Below are positions 1-3,952 of a stretch of DNA of 6,434 bases, piece by piece (the first letter of the stretch is position 1; every line of letters begins with the position of its first letter). The notes under the pieces were generated by a model. It was not told where the DNA came from. It worked only from the letters and a program-made list of their open reading frames with translations, and ran no database searches. Position numbers and translations under genes: made by a program. The DNA is from Anaerolineae bacterium (GTDB lineage Bacteria > Chloroflexota > Anaerolineae > J102). The DNA lies in contig JALXAF010000218.1 of NCBI GenBank assembly GCA_026992375.1, positions 1 through 6,434 on the forward strand. The letters run 5' to 3'.

Positions 1-177
1 CCCCGGCCCTCCCCCGCCAGTCGCTTCGCTCCTTTGCAGGGGAGGGAGCCGCTGGTTTGCAAAGTTTTTTGCAGGCGGAGAGGTCTTCCCTCCCGCTTGC
101 GGGGGGGATCGAGGGGGGGCCTGCCGCAGCAGAAGCCAAGCCACCGAAAACAGACAGACTACCTTAGCAGTTGCGAA
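1..177. repeat. Gene-free flank with G/C-tract hairpin repeats
   Basis: No credible gene is seen in this stretch, which lies 3' of the hemolysin III gene. It contains several C-run/G-run pairs. GGCCCTCCCCC near 4-15 can pair with GGGGAGGGAGCC near 39-51. CCTCCCGC-TT-GCGGGGGG at about 91-108 is a tight hairpin with a TT loop, and is followed by a further G-run at about 114-119. TTTGCA recurs at about 34, 56 and 67. This looks like a degenerate dispersed intergenic repeat. It could also act as a stem in the hemolysin III transcript, but no T-tract follows the hairpin on the minus strand, so a classical intrinsic terminator is not supported. Calling it a dispersed family is inference from its look. 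Confidence 0.4.
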
Positions 178-840
178 TCAGCGCAGAAGAGTGAGGACGG
201 CTACAAAATGGGCCAGGCTGGCGCTCATCACAAAGAAGTGCCAGATGACGTGGTTGTAGGGGAGCTTTTCGGCAGCGTAGAAAATGACGCCCAGGATGTA
301 GATGGCGCCGCCAATGGCAAGCCAGATGATGGTTTGCAGAGGCACGGCGGCCAGCATGTCTTTGAGAATGACCACACCGGCCACGCCCATCACAATGTAG
401 CCGATGACCGCCAGCACTTCGAATTTGCCAAGGAAAAAGATCTTCCACAGGATGCCGAGGAGGGCCATTCCCCAGATCACGGCCAGCATCGTCCAACCCA
501 GAGGCCCGCGTAATCCGGCCAGCATGAACGGGGTGTAGGTGCCGGCGATGAGCAGGTAGATGCCGATGTGATCGAAGACCCGCAGCTTGCGTTTCACCTC
601 GGGCTTTTGCACGCCATGATACAAGGTGGAGGCCAGATACAGGCTGATGAGGCTGAGCCCGTAGATGACAAAGCTGATGAGCAGCCAGATGTCACCCTGG
701 GCGAGCCCCAGGTAAATCAGCAGAAAGAACCCGATGACGCTGAATCCCAATCCGACGCCGTGGGTGATGCTCGACCACTTCTCTTGCGGGCCGTCGTAAA
801 CGGGATTCTGCCATTTTTCGTCGTTTTTCAGGAGGAACAT
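178..840 (-). CDS. Hemolysin III / PAQR-family seven-helix membrane protein
   Basis: This 220-residue integral membrane protein belongs to the hemolysin III (YqfA/YplQ) branch of the PAQR superfamily. Hydrophobic segments lie near residues 26-46, 51-71, 89-109, 114-133, 141-160, 168-190 and 200-219, which gives the expected seven helices. Family motifs are present in order: E20 with S24-x2-H27, S71-x3-H75 (STLYH), the RVFDHIGIYLLIAGTYTPF block at 88-106 with D90 and H91, and H197-x3-H201 followed by H211 near the C-terminus. The conserved Ser, Asp and His residues match the zinc-type site of PAQR proteins, so a membrane hydrolase activity on lipids is possible, but the bacterial function is poorly known and cytolysin activity should not be assumed from the name. 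The length is typical and the protein looks complete. It starts 3 bases after the DUF2505 stop with no clear Shine-Dalgarno, so translation is probably coupled to that gene. Confidence 0.93.
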   Translation of the reverse strand: MFLLKNDEKWQNPVYDGPQEKWSSITHGVGLGFSVIGFFLLIYLGLAQGDIWLLISFVIYGLSLISLYLASTLYHGVQKPEVKRKLRVFDHIGIYLLIAGTYTPFMLAGLRGPLGWTMLAVIWGMALLGILWKIFFLGKFEVLAVIGYIVMGVAGVVILKDMLAAVPLQTIIWLAIGGAIYILGVIFYAAEKLPYNHVIWHFFVMSASLAHFVAVLTLLR

Positions 841-843
841 GAA

Positions 844-1332
844 TTAACCGTCGATCTGCGTTTTGTTGAATTCATATTCCCTCTTGAGGGTCTCTTCCGC
901 AGTGCCCGCCGCGAAATCCGCCAACCTGCCGCCCACCAGAGGCACGCTGCTTTTGGTCTCGGTCTCGATGAGCATGACGCTGCCGCCCTCTTTGCCCGCG
1001 GCCAGCTTCATGCGGCTGCGCACCGAAACAGGCACGCCCTCGACTTCCACGGCGGCCTTGCCCAGGTAGGGGCCGCCCGGCTTGACCTTCCAGGTTTCCA
1101 CCTGTTTCGAGGGACTCCATTCGGGCACGAATTTTTTGAGAGCGCCGGGCGCGTCGGAGCGGATTTCGCGTTGCACGGTGATGACCACGGCGTCGCCGTT
1201 TTTCTCCACTTTCACATGGACGTTGCGGGCTCCGATGGCCTCGGCCCGAGCTTTCACGAATTCGGGATCGGTGAAATGACCGAAGACGGCGTCCACATCC
1301 GCCTTGTATTTGTTGGTTGTCTTGATTTTCAT
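844..1332 (-). CDS. DUF2505 family protein (SRPBCC/START-like fold)
   Basis: This 162-residue soluble protein has no signal peptide or membrane segment. It opens with an SRPBCC-type pattern: a beta strand (MKIKTTNKYKADVDAVFGHF) leading into a helix with the TDPEFVKARAEAIGA turn at 21-35. Alternating strands follow (39-58, 77-84, 90-98, 100-110, 117-128), and a long C-terminal amphipathic helix runs over about 136-158. This layout and the phrases 'FTDPEFVKARAEAIGA' and 'PLVGGRLADF' fit DUF2505 (Pfam PF10698), whose function is unknown. Related folds form a hydrophobic pocket for lipids or other hydrophobic ligands, so binding of such a ligand is inference only. The ATG at 1332 gives full family length, with a weak GAAAGA about ten bases upstream. 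It is the first gene of an apparent two-gene operon with the hemolysin III gene. I am fairly sure of the fold and less sure of the exact family. Confidence 0.85.
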   Translation of the reverse strand: MKIKTTNKYKADVDAVFGHFTDPEFVKARAEAIGARNVHVKVEKNGDAVVITVQREIRSDAPGALKKFVPEWSPSKQVETWKVKPGGPYLGKAAVEVEGVPVSVRSRMKLAAGKEGGSVMLIETETKSSVPLVGGRLADFAAGTAEETLKREYEFNKTQIDG

Positions 1333-1501
1333 AGTGCGCGTCTTTCAGGCTTTCTCGTTTGTGGGATAGGTGAGTGGGGGTGATGGATGCTGGGATTTAG
1401 GATGGCGTAATGATACAATAAGAAGTCAATCCGTGCACACTTGGCGCACTTGACATTCGATATTCTTCTATTCATTTCACTTCAGCTCTTGCGGCCCGCT
1501 T
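1333..1501. promoter_or_regulatory. Divergent intergenic region with candidate promoter elements
   Basis: This 169-base spacer lies between the start codons of the minus-strand DUF2505 operon and the plus-strand phosphodiesterase, so promoters for both directions should sit here. It is AT-richer than the genes. On the plus strand a perfect TTGACA (1450-1455) is a candidate -35 box; only weak -10 candidates follow in the T-rich stretch at 1461-1478, none at ideal spacing with a good match. On the minus strand, TTGACT (1429-1424) and TATCAT (1415-1410) are visible but only 8 bases apart, so they cannot both belong to one standard promoter. GTGCACACTTGGCGCAC at 1433-1449 is a weak palindrome with four-base arms directly upstream of TTGACA and might be an operator. 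All of these are guesses from pattern alone. Confidence 0.35.
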
Positions 1502-2341
1502 ATGAAAAATCTGCGCAACCTGTTAGCGCTTCTACTGGCTATCCCTGTTTTCAATATCCTCCTCTATCGGACGCTGAATGTCTCCCGGCCCCGCACCGTT
1601 CAGATTGCAGCCCATCGCGGCGGCGCGGCCCTGGCCGCCGAAAACACCAGGGCCGCGTTCAACAATGCAATCCGCATTCACGCCGATTGGATCGAGTTCG
1701 ATGTTCATCGCACCATCGATGGCGTTTTGGTCATCATGCACGATGACACAGTCAATCGCATGACAAACGGCAAGGGGTTTATCAAGGATATGACCTGGGA
1801 GCAGTTGCAGCGCCTGCGCGTCGTCAATGGCGAACCCATCATGACATTCGAGGAGGTGGTGGCGCTGGCGAAAAATGCGGCGATGGGCCTTCTGCCTGAG
1901 CTCAAGTCCACGAGTTACTACCCCGGCATCGAGGCGCAGGCCCTGGAGATCGTGCGCCGGGCCGATTGTCTTTCCAAAACCATTTTTCTTTCTTTCGATT
2001 GGGATGTGTTGGAGCATCTGAAAGAGCTGGAGCCCGAGATCAAGGTGGCCCCGGTTTATGGGCCGGGCCAGTGGGATGTGAGCGAGACTCGCCCGACCAA
2101 CGCCGAGATCGTCGCGCCCATGGCCGAGATGGTGCTGCTGAATCCCTGGATGATCAGGCAGGCCCATGCGGTCGGGCGTCAGGTGTGGGTCTGGTTCGGC
2201 GTGCTGGATCATCCGGCCATGTATCGTCTCATGCTGTCGCTGGGCGTGGATGGCCTCATCTGCAATGATCCTGTGGCGGCCCGTCGGCTGGTCGGCCAGT
2301 CGCATCAGCTTGCTTCACCCATCCCGGAGGGCCGAGCATGA
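1502..2341 (+). CDS. Membrane-anchored glycerophosphodiester phosphodiesterase
   Basis: This 279-residue GDPD-family TIM-barrel enzyme would hydrolyse glycerophosphodiesters to glycerol-3-phosphate plus an alcohol. Residues 5-23 are a hydrophobic helix after a basic start (MKNLRN), most likely a signal anchor that places the enzyme outside the membrane. The catalytic domain starts at AHRGG (H38, R39) with AAENT (E47, N48). It continues with the metal site E65-F-D67, the TIDGVLVIMHDDTVNR block at 71-86 (H80, D81), PELK (E133, K135) and the barrel end GVDGLICNDP at 248-257. Both expected catalytic histidines (H38, H80) and acidic metal ligands (E65, D67, E133) are present, so it should be active. 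The substrate cannot be read from sequence. No clear Shine-Dalgarno precedes the ATG at 1502, but the start captures the whole membrane helix. Its stop overlaps the HAD gene start, indicating co-translation. Confidence 0.95.
   Translation: MKNLRNLLALLLAIPVFNILLYRTLNVSRPRTVQIAAHRGGAALAAENTRAAFNNAIRIHADWIEFDVHRTIDGVLVIMHDDTVNRMTNGKGFIKDMTWEQLQRLRVVNGEPIMTFEEVVALAKNAAMGLLPELKSTSYYPGIEAQALEIVRRADCLSKTIFLSFDWDVLEHLKELEPEIKVAPVYGPGQWDVSETRPTNAEIVAPMAEMVLLNPWMIRQAHAVGRQVWVWFGVLDHPAMYRLMLSLGVDGLICNDPVAARRLVGQSHQLASPIPEGRA
2326..2330 (+). promoter_or_regulatory. Shine-Dalgarno site for the HAD hydrolase gene
   Basis: GGAGG lies inside the last codons of the phosphodiesterase gene, seven bases before the ATG at 2338. 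It is the best ribosome-binding site in the window. It fixes the HAD start at the ATGA overlap and suggests that the second gene can recruit ribosomes itself as well as by coupling. Confidence 0.75.
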
Positions 2342-3042
2342 CTTCATACCGGACTGTGATTTTCGATCTCGATGGCACGCTGCGGGAATCCAACCCCCAT
2401 TTCATGGACGCCCTGTACGCCACGTTGCAGGACTTGGGCCTGGAGGTGGACCCTTTCAAATGGCGACTGACCGAGCGCTGGGTGCATGAATACTGGGCGC
2501 AGAGCCCTGAGATCATCGAGGATGTGCGGGTGTATGGGCAAGATCAGGTGTGGAATCGCTTTCTCACCCGTTTGATGAGCAAGGTCGGGCATCCCCACGC
2601 CAACGAGGAGGAGGTGCATGCCTTTGGCGATCTCATGCGCGAGGTGTTCCAACCGGCGTCTGAGCTGACGCCCGGCGCCCGGGATGTCCTGACCGCGCTG
2701 AGCGAGCAGGGGCTGGCCCTGGGCGTGCTCTCCAATCGCAGCAAGCCTTTTGGCGATGAGCTGGAACAGCTCGACATCGCCGATTTCTTCGATTTCACCC
2801 TGGCCGCGGGCGAAGTGGGCGTGTGGAAGCCCCGGCCCGAGATATTCCACGCTGCGCTGGCGCGGGCGGGCGTCGGGCCTGATGACGCCGTCTACATCGG
2901 CGACAATTACTACGCCGACATCGTGGGCGCCCGCGAAGCGGGCCTGAACGCCATCCTGGTGGACTGGCGACGGGTGTTCACCGACGTCCCCGCCATCCGG
3001 GTGGAGCGCCTGCGCGACATCCTCCCCTATGTTCTCGGTTGA
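2338..3042 (+). CDS. HAD-superfamily hydrolase, phosphatase-like
   Basis: This 234-residue cytosolic protein has all four HAD motifs: FDLDGTLRE with nucleophile D10 and acid/base D12; LSNRS with S132-N133; K164 in VWKPRPEIF; and YIGDNYYADIVGAREAG with D189 and D194. The helical cap between motifs I and II (about 16-110) is of subfamily I type, like phosphoglycolate phosphatase (Gph), phosphoserine-type or haloacid dehalogenase-like enzymes. The DxDGT motif favours a phosphatase over a dehalogenase. It is probably a Mg-dependent hydrolase of a small phosphate ester; the substrate is not readable. The ATG sits in an ATGA overlap with the upstream phosphodiesterase stop, so one attractive but unproven idea is that it acts on glycerol-3-phosphate or a related product of that enzyme. 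Length and ends are normal for the family and no residue is missing. Confidence 0.93.
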   Translation: MTSYRTVIFDLDGTLRESNPHFMDALYATLQDLGLEVDPFKWRLTERWVHEYWAQSPEIIEDVRVYGQDQVWNRFLTRLMSKVGHPHANEEEVHAFGDLMREVFQPASELTPGARDVLTALSEQGLALGVLSNRSKPFGDELEQLDIADFFDFTLAAGEVGVWKPRPEIFHAALARAGVGPDDAVYIGDNYYADIVGAREAGLNAILVDWRRVFTDVPAIRVERLRDILPYVLG

Positions 3043-3063
3043 TCCCATGAGTCAACTGCAAAA

Positions 3064-3180
3064 AGTTCACTTCAACACGGAAGACACGGAGAAAATAGCG
3101 GTAGTTCACAGAGAAATTCCTCTCCAAATTCGCGTTTTTTCTTCCTCCGTGCACTCTGCGCCTCCGTGGTGAAGGTTTTT
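3064..3180. repeat. Imperfect inverted repeat of CACGGAG-type units
   Basis: The spacer between the HAD gene and trmD (3043-3196) contains no gene but a structured element. The outer arms TTCAACACGGA (3071-3081) and TCCGTGGTGAA (3163-3173) pair at 10 of 11 positions. Inner arms CACGGAG (3085-3091) and CTCCGTG (3145-3151) pair perfectly. A related CACAGAG unit lies at 3107-3113, and AGTTCAC occurs twice (3064-3070, 3103-3109). The right side has an extra stretch (CACTCTGCGCC, 3152-3162) between its two units. From memory, intergenic repeats of CACGGAG/CACAGAG units with TTCACC...GGTGAA ends are common in several environmental bacterial phyla; this looks like a decayed copy. It is AT-richer than the neighbouring genes. 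It ends in a T-run (3176-3181) and lies 16-23 bases before trmD, so it may attenuate or stabilise transcripts there. Confidence 0.7.
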
Positions 3181-3196
3181 TCAGTAGAGTCAACCC

Positions 3197-3952
3197 ATGC
3201 GCATCGACATCCTCACCATCTTCCCCGAGATGTTCCAGAGCCCCTTCGACGCGTCCATCATCAAACGGGCGCGAGAGAAGGGGCTGGTGGAGATTCACGC
3301 CCACAATCTGCGAGACTGGACGACGGACAGGCATAAGACCACCGATGACACGCCCTACGGCGGCGGCGGGGGCATGGTGATGAAGCCCGAGCCCATTTTC
3401 GCCGCGGTGGAGGACATCAAGGGCGAAGAGGATATCCCCGTCATCCTCCTCACGCCCCAGGGACGTCTTTTCACCCAGGAGGTGGCGGAGGAGTTGGCCC
3501 GCCATGACCGCCTGCTGTTCATCTGCGGGCGCTACGAGGGGGTGGATGAGCGGGTGCGGGCGCATCTGGCCACGGACGAAATCTCCATTGGCGATTACGT
3601 GCTTTCGGGCGGCGAGCTGGCCGCGATGGTCATCGTGGATGCGGTGGTGCGGCTGCTGCCCGGCGCGCTGGGCTACGAACGCGCCGCGGCCGAGGATTCC
3701 CACGCCACGGGCCTGCTGGAAGGCCCGCACTACACCCGCCCGCCCGAATTCCGCGGCTGGGCCATCCCCGAGGTTCTTACCTCAGGACATCACGCCCGGG
3801 TGGCCGAATGGCGGCGCAAGCAGGCCCTGAAGCGCACCCTGGAGCGCCGCCCCGACCTGCTGGCCCGCGCGCCCCTCAGCGAGCAGGACAAAAAATGGCT
3901 GCGAGAAATGGGCTACCAGGGCCCGTTCGGTGATCGAGAGAACCAAGATTGA
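3197..3952 (+). CDS. trmD: tRNA (guanine(37)-N1)-methyltransferase TrmD
   Basis: This enzyme methylates N1 of G37, next to the anticodon, using S-adenosylmethionine, which prevents +1 frameshifting; it acts in the cytosol as a dimer with a SPOUT trefoil knot. Recognition is firm across the 251 residues: MRIDILTIFPEMF at the start, the RHKTTDDTPYGGGGGMVMKPEP loop region at 45-66, TPQGR (86-90), CGRYEGVDERV (110-120), EISIGDYVLSGGE (128-140), R152 in the VRLLPG segment, EDS with D167 as the likely general base, and GLLEGPHYTRPPEF (172-185). The C-terminal helical domain ends with WLREMGYQGPF. Length is normal. The start codon has only a weak AGAG upstream. Its usual neighbours (rpsP, rimM, rplS) are absent; it sits behind a repeat-bearing spacer and overlaps a glycosyltransferase gene. 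Confidence 0.98.
   Translation: MRIDILTIFPEMFQSPFDASIIKRAREKGLVEIHAHNLRDWTTDRHKTTDDTPYGGGGGMVMKPEPIFAAVEDIKGEEDIPVILLTPQGRLFTQEVAEELARHDRLLFICGRYEGVDERVRAHLATDEISIGDYVLSGGELAAMVIVDAVVRLLPGALGYERAAAEDSHATGLLEGPHYTRPPEFRGWAIPEVLTSGHHARVAEWRRKQALKRTLERRPDLLARAPLSEQDKKWLREMGYQGPFGDRENQD
3936..3940 (+). promoter_or_regulatory. Candidate Shine-Dalgarno for the GT39 gene
   Basis: GAGAG inside the end of trmD lies eight bases before TTG at 3949, which is good spacing. It is 17 bases from the alternative GTG at 3958, which is too far. This favours the TTG start that overlaps the trmD stop as TTGA. The match is only moderate. Confidence 0.5.

Noticed and set aside
88..120. CRISPR-like or tandem repeat in the left flank
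   Set aside because: The G-runs are irregular in spacing and sequence, with no repeat-spacer periodicity.
34..513. Plus-strand 159-codon frame from the left flank into the hemolysin III gene
   Set aside because: It starts in the G/C-tract repeat and continues antisense to a clear membrane protein gene, with a low-complexity Asp/His/Gly/Gln-rich product.
568..1383. Plus-strand 271-codon frame across the hemolysin III and DUF2505 genes
   Set aside because: It is antisense to two recognisable genes and spans their junction; its product has no family features.
1532..2305. Minus-strand 257-codon frame opposite the phosphodiesterase
   Set aside because: It is antisense to a gene with complete catalytic motifs, and its composition is His/Gln/Arg-rich shadow-like.
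3043..3196. Intrinsic terminator in the HAD-trmD spacer
   Set aside because: Paired arms and T-runs exist, but the loop between the arms is over 50 bases and the T-run after the outer arm is separated by GG. A repeat element explains the pairing better, though a partial terminator effect is not excluded.
2344..3730. Minus-strand frames opposite the HAD gene (2344-3048) and trmD (2978-3730)
   Set aside because: Both mirror well-identified plus-strand genes and have no recognisable domain; the second also reads through the repeat spacer.
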